The notes under the pieces: model-generated
Databases searched by the model: none
Seen by the model: the letters and a program-made list of their open reading frames with translations, nothing else
What the model was told of the DNA's origin: nothing
Program-made: the position numbers and the translations under genes
Assembly (NCBI GenBank): GCA_900543705.1
Contig: UQSL01000083.1
Coordinates: 1-7,767, forward strand
From: an uncultured Oscillospiraceae bacterium
Lineage (GTDB): Bacteria > Bacillota > Clostridia > Oscillospirales > Ruminococcaceae
DNA length: 7,767 nt
Reading direction: 5' to 3'
In this document: piece after piece, positions 1 through 6,450 of the stretch
Layout: each line of letters begins with the position of its first letter
Numbering within the stretch: the stretch's first letter is position 1

Positions 1-874
1 TGACCTGGATAGCGCCCACCGCGCTTCCGCGCAGGACAGCTTCCTTCAAATCATAGCCTTCCATCAGCGCACTGATGACACCGGCTGCAAAGCCGTCTCC
101 TGCACCGACCGTGTCGACAACTTTGTCCACCTGAAAACCCGGAACCAGGCTACGTTCATCCTTAGTGGCAAGGAATGCGCCGCGGCTCCCGACCTTGGTG
201 ATGACGGTCTTGGCGCCCAAACCCAGATAGAAATCGCTGATTTTCTCCGGGTCCCTGCTGCCGAGCAGGATTTCTCCTTCTCCCTCGCCGGGCAGTACCA
301 TGTCCGCTTTGGAGGCAATGAGATTGATGGTGCGCACCATGGTCTCCTGGTCGGGCCAGAGCTGAGGACGCAAATTTGGGTCAAAGGAGATGGTGAGGTT
401 ATTTTCCCTGGCCTTTTCAATCAGGGAAAAGACCGCTTTCCGGGTAGTCTCACTGAGTGCGGGGAGGATACCGGTCAGGTGCAAAAAGCTATAGTTTGCA
501 AAGTCGACACGCTCGATATCCTCATTGGATAAAGTAGATGCAGCGGAGTTTTTGCGAAAATAGAAAATTTCCGGATCCCCTTTCATCACCCTGCTTTTGA
601 GCATGAAACCGGTTGAGTGGTCATTGGAATAGCTTACAAATTCACTGCCGATGTTGTTTTTGGAAAGAACCCGGACAATCAGTTTCCCAAATGGATCGTT
701 TCCAAGCCTTGTCAGATAAGTGACATTGTGTTTTAAGCGGGCAAGACCGACTGCCACGTTGAATTCCGCTCCGGCGACGGCCATCGAGTAACCAGTGACC
801 TCGTCAAGAGGGCCTTCGTTTTGGGCAATAAACAGGCCCATGGGTTCGCCCACCAGCATGACGCCAGAAGACAT
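1..874 (-). CDS. kdgK: PfkB-family sugar kinase, probable 2-keto-3-deoxygluconate kinase (C-terminus cut by window edge)
   Basis: Reading the minus strand from ATG at 874 gives 291 codons, open to the window edge, beginning MSSGVMLVGEPMG. The family's usual 310-340 residues imply that about 20-50 C-terminal residues are missing. Seen: the N-terminal substrate region with AGAEFNVAVGLARL (about 34-47), as in KDG kinases; LPGEGEGEILLG (about 194-205), at the place of the PfkB N/E metal-binding stretch; and the C-terminal PfkB signature DTVGAGDGFAAG (254-265) with catalytic base D260. Known of the family: cytosolic ATP-dependent phosphorylation of 2-keto-3-deoxygluconate to KDPG, feeding a KDPG aldolase. 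The start is supported by AAGGAT at 885-890. The gene lies 93 bp behind a LacI-type regulator and probably shares its transcript. PfkB family membership is very secure. The KDG substrate is inferred from the AEFN motif and the regulator; fructokinase or another keto-sugar-acid kinase remains possible. Confidence 0.88.
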   Translation of the reverse strand, partial: MSSGVMLVGEPMGLFIAQNEGPLDEVTGYSMAVAGAEFNVAVGLARLKHNVTYLTRLGNDPFGKLIVRVLSKNNIGSEFVSYSNDHSTGFMLKSRVMKGDPEIFYFRKNSAASTLSNEDIERVDFANYSFLHLTGILPALSETTRKAVFSLIEKARENNLTISFDPNLRPQLWPDQETMVRTINLIASKADMVLPGEGEGEILLGSRDPEKISDFYLGLGAKTVITKVGSRGAFLATKDERSLVPGFQVDKVVDTVGAGDGFAAGVISALMEGYDLKEAVLRGSAVGAIQV

Positions 875-967
875 AATATACCACATCCTTCATTTCGTTA
901 CATTTCATATAAATGGTATAGAGAAACCAGATGGTGTGAAGACAAAAGGATAGAAAAACAAAAGAGC

Positions 968-2017
968 CTATCGTCTGAGCATCGTGCTCTGCCGGATATG
1001 CAGCGGCGCTTCCACAGCGATTTCTTGCTTTTCACTCTCAGGGTTTTCCATGCGCCGCAAGAGGGCCTTAGCAGTCAGTTTCCCAAGTGCGTGGATAGAA
1101 GGGGCGACGGTGGTTAGGCCCACATTGATCATTCCCGCCCAGCCGAGCTCAGATACCCAGCCCCAGTCGTCATAGCCGCACAGGCCAATATCCTGCGGCA
1201 TGGTAAGGCCCATACTCTCAATGGCCTTCGCCAGATGCATCAGGGTTACGCCGTTGCTTGCGATAATGGCAGGCGGAGTGCTTTCCCCTTTGCACTTGTC
1301 AAGCAGGGACTGGATGGAATCACACACACTCTGCTGGCGGCTGTTGTCCACCACATGGACATAGTGCTCGGACTGGGAAATTCCCATGGCATTGAGTTTT
1401 TCCACAAAAACTTCCCGACGAATGTTACGTGGGGAGATGTGTTCATATGATTCGGTAAATAAGGCAACGCGGCTGTAACCCATTTCCAGCAGATGGTCGA
1501 TTGCGGAGAGGATCGGTTCCCGGTTTGCAATGAAGGCTATATCAAATTTATAATCCTTGACAAAACGGTCGAGCAGCACAATCGGCACGCCGGAATTTGC
1601 CAGACTGATGAGCAGGGGGTTGTTCATAGAGGTTGTGTTGACGATAAGGCCGTCAACCTGCTGGCTCATCAGGGACTGGATGTAATCCTGCTCTTTTTGA
1701 AAGGAGTTGTCGCAGTTGGCAGTAATAATGTTGTAGCCGGTGCCGAGCATGGCGTCTCCAACGCTCTTGATAGCGGCTGAGGAAAACGGGCTTTCAATGT
1801 CTGCAATGACTAGGCCGACGAGCATGCTCTTCTGGCTTTTTAAGCTGCGGGCGATATTGTTGGGCTGATAGCCCACTAGGTCAATGACCGCGGAGATGCG
1901 TTCTCTGGTGGGCTCGGACATATATTCATATTTCCCATTGAGATAGCGGGAGACGGTTGTTTTAGAGACTCCGGCCATCCGGGCGATGTCAGTAATGGTA
2001 AGATTTTTGGTTGCCAC
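968..2017 (-). CDS. LacI-family transcriptional repressor (KdgR-like)
   Basis: The protein has 349 residues, a normal length for a full LacI/GalR repressor. The N-terminal helix-turn-helix reads ITDIARMAGVSKTTVSRYLNG (8-28). The hinge-helix region GYQPNNIARSL lies near 49-59. A periplasmic-binding-protein-like effector domain follows from about 66 (LVGLVIADIESPF) to the end. The start is GTG at 2017, chosen because AAAGGGG lies about 10 bases upstream on the minus strand and the HTH begins at the usual distance. It is a cytosolic DNA-binding repressor whose effector is probably a sugar acid or its phosphate. The kinase follows 93 bp downstream, so the two are likely co-transcribed. A sigma-A promoter with a CCGG palindrome just past its expected transcription start lies directly upstream, which suggests autoregulation. 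Assignment as KdgR rests on the linked kinase, not on a diagnostic residue; repression of another sugar-acid pathway cannot be excluded. Confidence 0.93.
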   Translation of the reverse strand: MATKNLTITDIARMAGVSKTTVSRYLNGKYEYMSEPTRERISAVIDLVGYQPNNIARSLKSQKSMLVGLVIADIESPFSSAAIKSVGDAMLGTGYNIITANCDNSFQKEQDYIQSLMSQQVDGLIVNTTSMNNPLLISLANSGVPIVLLDRFVKDYKFDIAFIANREPILSAIDHLLEMGYSRVALFTESYEHISPRNIRREVFVEKLNAMGISQSEHYVHVVDNSRQQSVCDSIQSLLDKCKGESTPPAIIASNGVTLMHLAKAIESMGLTMPQDIGLCGYDDWGWVSELGWAGMINVGLTTVAPSIHALGKLTAKALLRRMENPESEKQEIAVEAPLHIRQSTMLRR

Positions 2018-2059
2018 GATTGGTAAGCCCCTTTAATGATTCTTTGTATTTTTTATCCA

Positions 2060-2075
2060 TAGAAACCGGTTTATA
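2060..2075. promoter_or_regulatory. Candidate LacI-type operator O1
   Basis: TAGAAACCGGTTTATA is a 16-bp inverted repeat with seven of eight positions symmetric and a CCGG centre, typical of even-spaced LacI/GalR operators. It sits at roughly +5 to +20 of the regulator promoter. The CcpA cre consensus also has a central CG, but its conserved TG/CA pairs lie one base nearer the centre and are absent here. It is therefore better assigned to the local regulator. Confidence 0.7.
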
Positions 2076-2086
2076 ATTTTATCCTA

Positions 2087-2115
2087 ATTATAGAAAAAAA
2101 GAAAACTAAAGTCAA
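2087..2115 (-). promoter_or_regulatory. Sigma-A promoter of the regulator-kinase operon
   Basis: On the minus strand the -35 box TTGACT (2115-2110) and the -10 box TATAAT (2092-2087) are separated by exactly 17 bases (2109-2093). That is five of six and six of six consensus bases at ideal spacing. Transcription should start near 2080, giving a leader of about 63 nt before the GTG at 2017. The surrounding sequence is very AT-rich. The CCGG palindrome at 2060-2075 lies just downstream of the predicted start, a position from which a repressor would block initiation or clearance. Confidence 0.85.
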
Positions 2116-2243
2116 TTTGATTTTCTATAACTTTTATTTTTTTAGCTAAAACAATAGATAAATATAGAATAATATATGAAATTCATCCAGATTAAAATGT
2201 TGATAAGCAATGAAAAAAGTAGATTCGTGTTTGTTGCACAATA

Positions 2244-2259
2244 TGTGAACCGGTTTTTT
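2244..2259. promoter_or_regulatory. Candidate LacI-type operator O2
   Basis: TGTGAACCGGTTTTTT has an 8-bp perfect core, AACCGGTT (2248-2255). Its left half TGTGAACC closely matches the reverse complement of the right half of O3, TGTGTACC, while the right half is degenerate. It lies mid-way in the divergent region, about 180 bp from O1, where it could serve either promoter. Confidence 0.55.
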
Positions 2260-2329
2260 AGTTTCTATTACAAAGTTCATGAATAATTCAAATTTTTTTC
2301 TTAAACTACTGGAATTTTGAAAAATGGGC

Positions 2330-2338
2330 TGTTATAAT
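2330..2338 (+). promoter_or_regulatory. Candidate extended -10 promoter for the transporter operon
   Basis: TGTTATAAT has the TGN extension plus a perfect TATAAT. The -35 region at 17-base spacing (TGGAAT, 2310-2315) is weak, which an extended -10 can tolerate. If used, transcription would begin near 2345 and give a leader of nearly 385 nt. A perfect TTGACA lies further down at 2433-2438, but no good -10 follows at 16-19 bases (best AACGAT, 2457-2462). The real start site is therefore uncertain. Confidence 0.4.
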
Positions 2339-2480
2339 TGCCTTAAATTGAATAGAAATTAACAGGAATCCGAATTGAAAAATAGCTGATTGCTCTAATC
2401 AAGCAAGGAAATGGCAGAGGAAAACAACAAACTTGACAAAATTGTTCTCACCGTGGAACGATTTTTCTTTTTGGTTTCTT

Positions 2481-2496
2481 TGTTAACCGGTACACA
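2481..2496. promoter_or_regulatory. Candidate LacI-type operator O3
   Basis: TGTTAACCGGTACACA is a 16-bp palindrome with six of eight positions symmetric, including the outer TGT/ACA and central ACCGGT. Its halves resemble those of O2. It lies about 45 bp downstream of TTGACA (2433-2438) and 230 bp upstream of the transporter, so it would block a promoter there or act as a roadblock. It links the regulator to the plus-strand operon. Confidence 0.6.
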
Positions 2497-2524
2497 TACT
2501 GAAAGTTACCAGGGCGTGTGAAGA

Positions 2525-2545
2525 ACGCATTGAGAGAAAATGCGT
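2525..2545 (+). other. Small hairpin in the transporter leader
   Basis: ACGCATT (2525-2531) pairs perfectly with AATGCGT (2539-2545) across a 7-base loop. A second small stem, TTTCCC/GGGAAA (2674-2679 and 2685-2690, 5-base loop), lies just upstream of the transporter ribosome binding site. Neither is followed by a T-run, so they are not terminators. The stems are short and chance occurrence is possible. Confidence 0.35.
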
Positions 2546-2712
2546 ACGCAGTATGGATGGGAAGTAAGCGGCGGTTGCCAAACGCTTCTTTACAGGAGGG
2601 AATGTCCGGAGCAAAAAAGGAGGGGATCATCACAGTGCCGTTTGCGGGCGGCATGATACAAATGCAGCATCCATTTCCCGAGGAGGGAAAATTAAAAACG
2701 TTTTATAAAAAC

Positions 2713-2720
2713 AAAGGAGG
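2713..2720 (+). promoter_or_regulatory. Ribosome binding site that fixes the TTG start of the transporter
   Basis: AAAGGAGG is a near-consensus Shine-Dalgarno sequence ending 8 bases before TTG at 2729. No ATG or GTG lies in frame at a comparable distance, and the first hydrophobic helix begins only four residues after this TTG. The rare start is therefore well supported. Confidence 0.85.
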
Positions 2721-2728
2721 AAATCATT

Positions 2729-4054
2729 TTGCAAACCGCGATTGGTATTATCCTACTCATTACTTATGTCGCATTTGCTGTATACGCAGCAAAGGGTGGA
2801 AACCTGATGCTCGGATTCTTTGTCATGGCAGTCCTCTGGTCCGGCCTTGGCGCAATTGCGGGTGTTACCACCTGGGACGCTAACGCTGAACAGCTTGCAG
2901 CCGGCATGATCGACATCAACAATGGTATCTTTGAACAAGGGCCGGAACTCTGGGGCTCCACCGCAGCGGTCATCATCTTCGGTTCCTGGTTTGGGCGGAT
3001 CCTGGTTGATACCGGCATCGCACGTTCCATCATCCGTACGGCAGTAGAGCTTGGCGGTGACAAACCGTCGTTTACCTGTATCCTGCTTGCGTTAGTCACA
3101 AGCCTCATCTTCACTTCCGCTTACGGCGCAGGTTCTGTGGTCGCCATCGGCGTTATCGTGTTCCCGATTCTGCTTTCCCTTGGTATTTCCAAGCAACTGT
3201 CCACTGCGGCGTTCCTGATGAGCGTCGGTGCAGGCCTTTACTTAAACAACGGCTGGCTTAAACAGGTCGGCGCGCTGATTCCGCAATTTGACTTTACGAC
3301 AGCAACCTGGAAGACCTTTGGCTTTATTGCGTTTGGTCTCCAGATGGTCGCTACTTTCATTATGATCATCGTTGCAAGCCGCGGCGGTAAAAAACAGCAT
3401 GCGTGGGCGGCTCAGGCTCCAGCGGAAACCGACCAGAAAAATGTCAATTTCCTCGCAATGCTCACCCCGCTTATCCCGGTTGCTCTGTCCATTTTCCTCA
3501 ATGTTAAACCGATTACCGCAATCCTGATTGCAGTTATCTGGGCCCTGATCTTTACTGGCAACTTCAAGAGCTGGAATAAAGTTGGTACTCTGGTACAGAA
3601 GACCTTCCACGACGGCGTTGCAGATGTTGCACTCGTCTTCGCATTCCTCTTTTTCCTCCAGATGTTCCTGCGTGCAGCGAAAGTCTGCGCTCCGCTGCTT
3701 GCTCCGATTATTAAGCCGATTATGCCGAACTCCCTGCTTCCGATCTTCATCATCTTCGGTGTTCTGTCCATCCTTGCACTGTTCCGCGGCCCTCTGACCG
3801 TTTGGGGTGCCGGCGCAGCAACTCTGGCGATGTTCCAGGGCATTGGCGGCATCTTCACTCCGCAGGTCTTGTTCCCGCTGTTCATGGTTCCGTCCACAAC
3901 AGTCAACGGATCTATCTGCCCGACTCAGTCCTGGTGTCTGTGGGCTGTCGGCTACACCAAGACTTCACTCAAGGATTACTTTAAAGTATGCCTGGTTCCA
4001 ACTCTGATTGTGGCGTTTGTCCTTGAAATTGTAGCTTACTTCATGTTTGTTTAA
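2729..4054 (+). CDS. Polytopic membrane transporter, ion-transporter-superfamily-like, substrate unknown
   Basis: The protein has 441 residues and is overwhelmingly hydrophobic, with about 11-12 predicted membrane segments (roughly 4-20, 25-46, 74-95, 114-152 as two, 157-172, 196-216, 241-277 as two, 295-316, 336-370 as one or two, 379-392, 417-440). A hydrophilic loop at 217-240 may separate two halves. Glycine-rich helix breaks such as SAYGAGSVVAIG (130-141) and RGPLTVWGAGAA (353-364) fall at similar places in each half, as in secondary carriers built from two inverted repeats. Length and architecture suit organic-anion carriers (GntP, citrate or C4-dicarboxylate types), but I do not recognise a family-defining motif and leave the family open. 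It starts at TTG with a strong ribosome binding site. It heads the operon with the HyuA-like gene and probably imports that pathway's substrate. No terminator with a T-run follows, so read-through into the next gene is likely. Confidence 0.85.
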   Translation: MQTAIGIILLITYVAFAVYAAKGGNLMLGFFVMAVLWSGLGAIAGVTTWDANAEQLAAGMIDINNGIFEQGPELWGSTAAVIIFGSWFGRILVDTGIARSIIRTAVELGGDKPSFTCILLALVTSLIFTSAYGAGSVVAIGVIVFPILLSLGISKQLSTAAFLMSVGAGLYLNNGWLKQVGALIPQFDFTTATWKTFGFIAFGLQMVATFIMIIVASRGGKKQHAWAAQAPAETDQKNVNFLAMLTPLIPVALSIFLNVKPITAILIAVIWALIFTGNFKSWNKVGTLVQKTFHDGVADVALVFAFLFFLQMFLRAAKVCAPLLAPIIKPIMPNSLLPIFIIFGVLSILALFRGPLTVWGAGAATLAMFQGIGGIFTPQVLFPLFMVPSTTVNGSICPTQSWCLWAVGYTKTSLKDYFKVCLVPTLIVAFVLEIVAYFMFV

Positions 4055-4085
4055 ATTCAGCTGATTTCATAAACCTCTGATATCC

Positions 4086-4135
4086 TTTCAGGAATCCCCC
4101 TCCGTCCATGTTGGGCGGAGGGCAGGAACCTGAAA
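4086..4135 (+). other. Long hairpin after the transporter gene, no T-run
   Basis: The core stem CCCTCCGTCC (4098-4107) pairs with GGGCGGAGGG (4113-4122) over loop ATGTT, all ten pairs formed with one G-U (T4105 with G4115). It is extended by TCC (4095-4097) with GGA (4125-4127) and by TTTCAGG (4086-4092) with CCTGAAA (4129-4135), giving about 20 pairs with small bulges. It begins 31 bases after the transporter stop. No T-rich tract follows on either strand, so it is not a standard intrinsic terminator. It could stabilise the 3' end of the transporter mRNA segment or act as a processing site. Confidence 0.7.
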
Positions 4136-4140
4136 ACGTA

Positions 4141-4244
4141 AACCTATTCGGAAATAAGCGTATCGGAAGGCCAAAATCCATTGTGCGGTCCTCCTATCCT
4201 GTACAGTTCCCGGCCTTTCGGTACGGATTATTTCTTGATAGGTT
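4141..4244 (+). ncRNA. 104-nt extended hairpin, candidate cis-regulatory RNA upstream of the HyuA-like gene
   Basis: Three stacked helices pair across 104 nt: AACCTAT (4141-4147) with ATAGGTT (4238-4244); GAAATAA (4151-4157) with TTATTTC (4228-4234); and CGTATCGGAAGGCC (4159-4172) with GGCCTTTCGGTACG (4212-4225). That is 28 pairs, with small internal loops between helices. The non-Watson-Crick pairs within helices (T4163 with G4221, G4166 with T4218) are G-U in the plus-strand RNA and would be A-C mismatches in minus-strand RNA. This argues for selection on a plus-strand transcript. The 39-base apical loop (4173-4211) contains CCTCCTA (4190-4196), complementary to the ribosome binding site of the next gene. 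There is no T-run after the stem. I do not recognise a known riboswitch class. A MITE-like inverted-repeat element is the main alternative, but I see no target duplication. Confidence 0.6.
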
Positions 4245-4277
4245 CTTAAAAGAGAGAAAAAGAAACTATGGGACCCG

Positions 4278-4299
4278 GGGATGGTAATCCCGCGGGGAT
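4278..4299 (+). promoter_or_regulatory. Mutually exclusive small hairpins just upstream of the ribosome binding site
   Basis: ATCCC (4287-4291) can pair either with GGGAT at 4278-4282 (loop GGTA) or with GGGAT at 4295-4299 (loop GCG). The second form ends seven bases before the GGGAGG site. Such alternative pairing may be a switch or simply GC-rich leader sequence; the stems are only five pairs. Confidence 0.35.
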
Positions 4300-4306
4300 A
4301 TCATTT

Positions 4307-4312
4307 GGGAGG
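4307..4312 (+). promoter_or_regulatory. Ribosome binding site of the HyuA-like gene, pairable with the upstream loop
   Basis: GGGAGG ends 9 bases before ATG at 4322 and fixes that start. TGGGAGG (4306-4312) is complementary, with one G-U pair, to CCTCCTA (4190-4196) in the apical loop of the 104-nt hairpin. A long-range pseudoknot could therefore hide this site. Confidence 0.7.
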
Positions 4313-4321
4313 TAACAAACC

Positions 4322-6445
4322 ATGGGAAGAGAAGTTCGTGTTGGAATCGACGTCGGCGGCACCCATACCAAAGCGGTTGCCATTGACAACGCAACCCACG
4401 AAATTGTGGGCAGGAGCGTCGTGATGACCAGCCATGACCACCCGATGGGTGTGGCGGCCGGCGTCATAGAATGCTTTGAAGAATGCCTGACAAAAAATAA
4501 TATTTCTCCGGAGGACGTCGTGTTCATCGCTCATTCCACGACGCAGGCCACAAACGCACTACTCGAAGGCGACGTCGCGAAAGTCGGCGTAATCGGCATC
4601 GGTCCTGGCGGACTGTCCGGACTGCTCTCCAAAAGCCAGACCAAAATTCCGGATATCGACCTTGGCACAGGGCGCATGATTCACATGTGCCACACCTATC
4701 TGAACCAGAAAAAGGTCAGCGAGCAGGCGATTGAGGGGGCTATCGATGAACTGACCGGGCAGGGCGCCCAAGTGCTCGTCGCCTCCAAGGCCTTTGGCGT
4801 CGACTCCATCAAGGAGGAAGAGGAAGTCCGCACGGTTGCGGAAAAACACAACCTGATGGTTTCCGTAGCATCTGATATTTCCAAGCTCTATGGACTGACC
4901 CGCCGTACAAGGACGGCGGCTATTAACGCTTCCATCCTGCCGAAGATGATGAACACCGCAAACTCCACTGAGTCTGCGGTACGGGATGCCGGAATCAAAG
5001 TACCTTTGATGATCATGAGAGGCGACGGCGGCGTTATGGACATCAGTGAGATGAAAAAGCGCCCTGTTTTGACGATGCTGTCCGGCCCGGCGGCAAGCGT
5101 GATTGGCGCTCTGATGTATCTGCGCGCCTCCAACGGTATTTACTTTGAAGTCGGCGGCACCTCCACCAACATCGGTGTCATCAAAAACGGCCGTCCGGCA
5201 GTTGAGTACTCCATTGTCGGCGGACACCGTACCTATGTGAACTCTCTCGATGTCATCGTCCTTGGCGTCGCCGGCGGTTCCATGGTCCGCGCAGCGGATC
5301 ACAAGCTCGTCGACGTCGGCCCTCGTTCCGCACACATCGGCGGTATGGGCTATGCCGTATACACCCCGCTCGAGGAAATCGAAAAGCCGGAATTGGAGTT
5401 TTTCTCCCCGAAAGAGGGAGACCCAGCGGATTATGTCCGCATCAAGCTGAAAAATGGCAAGCGCATCACCCTGACCAACTCCTGCGCGGCAAACATCCTC
5501 GGCTATGTCAAGGAGACCGATTACAGCTTTGGCAATGTGGAATCCGCCCGTGCCTGCATGAAACCGCTGGCCGATTACATGGGCGTTTCGATTGAAGAAT
5601 GCGCGCGCCAGATTCTCCATAAGGCGTATGAAAAAATCGAACCGGTCATTAACGGCTTTGCGGAAAAATACAAAATTGAACGCGATCAGATTTCCCTCGT
5701 CGGCTGCGGTGGCGGTGCAAGCGCCCTGCTGCCGTATACAGCGGAGCAGATGGAACTTAATTACTCCATCCCAAAGGATGCAGAGGTCATCTCCTCCATT
5801 GGCGTAGCACTCGCCATGATCCGCGACGTCGTTGAGCGTGTCGTGCCGAATCCGACCAGCAAGGATATCGCGGATATCAAGAAAGAAGCGAAGATGCTCG
5901 CCATCAAGAGCGGAGCCGTGCCTGATTCCATTGAGGTTCAAATTGAAATCGACCCGCAGACGAGCAAGGTCACTGCAATTGCGCTTGGCTCTACCGAGGT
6001 CAAGACAACCGACCTGCTCAAGGCTTGCGATGAGAATGAGGCAAGGGAACTTGCCGCGCAGAGCATGAAGCTGCCGGAGTCGGAAGTTACCTGTGAGATT
6101 CAAAATGATATTTTCTATATCTTTACCGGGATGAAGAACGATAAAAAGCAGGTTCGACTGCTCGATAAGAAGGGCTTCATCAAAGTCCAGCGCGGCGATG
6201 CGGAAGCAATCGCTTTTAAAGCAAAGGACTGGGAAGAGGAGACCGAAAAGATGTGGAAAACCTGCCTGACCTACAAAGCGGAGATGGAACGCACTCCGGA
6301 TCTCTACCTCTGTGTCGGAGGCAAGGTACTCGACTTTGCTAATACGGTCAGCCTGGAACAGCTGAAAATCATCATGAGCACGGAGTTTGCCGATATGGAG
6401 CCGGATGACGACGTCATCCTTATCGGTGCCCGTTCGGAACTGTAA
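4322..6445 (+). CDS. Hydantoinase/oxoprolinase-family (HyuA-like) ATPase
   Basis: The protein has 707 residues, within the usual range for a HyuA-type subunit. Seen in order: ASKHA phosphate-1 loop GIDVGGTHTKAV (8-19); HSTTQATNALLEGD (71-84), the family's H-x-T-T-x-A-T-N-A-L-L-E block; MRGDGG (232-237); SGPAASVIGA (254-263); phosphate-2-like FEVGGTSTNIGV (275-286); LGVAGGS (314-320); VGPRSAHIGG (332-341); and GCGGGASALLP (461-471). Residues about 510-707 form a less conserved C-terminal part. The family uses ATP to open cyclic amides (hydantoins, 5-oxoproline) or activate related compounds in the cytosol, usually with a HyuB partner. No HyuB gene lies downstream. Departures from the familiar sequence as I recall it include GGTHTK in place of GGTFTD and GGTSTN in place of GGTSTD, so the substrate may differ. 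The gene follows a structured leader and lies 5 bp from the next gene. Confidence 0.9.
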   Translation: MGREVRVGIDVGGTHTKAVAIDNATHEIVGRSVVMTSHDHPMGVAAGVIECFEECLTKNNISPEDVVFIAHSTTQATNALLEGDVAKVGVIGIGPGGLSGLLSKSQTKIPDIDLGTGRMIHMCHTYLNQKKVSEQAIEGAIDELTGQGAQVLVASKAFGVDSIKEEEEVRTVAEKHNLMVSVASDISKLYGLTRRTRTAAINASILPKMMNTANSTESAVRDAGIKVPLMIMRGDGGVMDISEMKKRPVLTMLSGPAASVIGALMYLRASNGIYFEVGGTSTNIGVIKNGRPAVEYSIVGGHRTYVNSLDVIVLGVAGGSMVRAADHKLVDVGPRSAHIGGMGYAVYTPLEEIEKPELEFFSPKEGDPADYVRIKLKNGKRITLTNSCAANILGYVKETDYSFGNVESARACMKPLADYMGVSIEECARQILHKAYEKIEPVINGFAEKYKIERDQISLVGCGGGASALLPYTAEQMELNYSIPKDAEVISSIGVALAMIRDVVERVVPNPTSKDIADIKKEAKMLAIKSGAVPDSIEVQIEIDPQTSKVTAIALGSTEVKTTDLLKACDENEARELAAQSMKLPESEVTCEIQNDIFYIFTGMKNDKKQVRLLDKKGFIKVQRGDAEAIAFKAKDWEEETEKMWKTCLTYKAEMERTPDLYLCVGGKVLDFANTVSLEQLKIIMSTEFADMEPDDDVILIGARSEL

Positions 6446-6450
6446 CGATC

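Larger units (their letters stand above)
2018..2728. promoter_or_regulatory. 711-bp AT-rich divergent intergenic region
   Basis: This is a long non-coding stretch between the divergently transcribed regulator and transporter genes. It is strongly AT-rich from about 2035 to 2440 and more GC-balanced from about 2500 to 2728, the likely transporter leader. It contains the minus-strand promoter, three CCGG-centred palindromes, candidate plus-strand promoter elements and small leader hairpins, listed separately. A 12-bp perfect palindrome, TTTTAGCTAAAA, lies at 2140-2151, about 25 bp upstream of the regulator's -35 box. No convincing gene was seen; an open frame in 2518-2883 overlaps the transporter in another frame. 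Confidence 0.7.

Noticed and set aside
607..614. AACCGGTT inside the kinase gene
   Set aside because: The core matches the operators, but the flanks are not symmetric and the site lies deep in coding sequence. Probably chance.
2481..2496. CcpA cre site reading of operator O3
   Set aside because: The TG and CA flanks are one base further from the centre on each side than in the cre consensus, so it fits a 16-bp CCGG-centred LacI-type operator better.
2674..2690. TTTCCC/GGGAAA stem as a terminator in the transporter leader
   Set aside because: It has only six pairs, and an A-rich rather than T-rich tract follows on the plus strand.
2518..2883. 121-codon open frame beginning GTG at 2518, with internal starts at 2602 and 2635 near AGGAGG-like sequences
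   Set aside because: It overlaps the transporter start by about 155 bases in another frame. The ATG at 2602 is only two bases from its SD-like stretch, and the residue pattern looks non-protein-like. A leader peptide from the GTG at 2635 is not excluded but is unsupported.
4086..4244. Rho-independent terminator between the transporter and the HyuA-like gene
   Set aside because: Neither of the two strong hairpins is followed by a T-run on the plus strand, nor by one on the minus strand.
4559..6103. Long open frame of 514 codons on the minus strand inside the HyuA-like gene
   Set aside because: It is antisense to a gene with clear family motifs; its length follows from the codon bias of the true gene, and it shows no recognisable domain.
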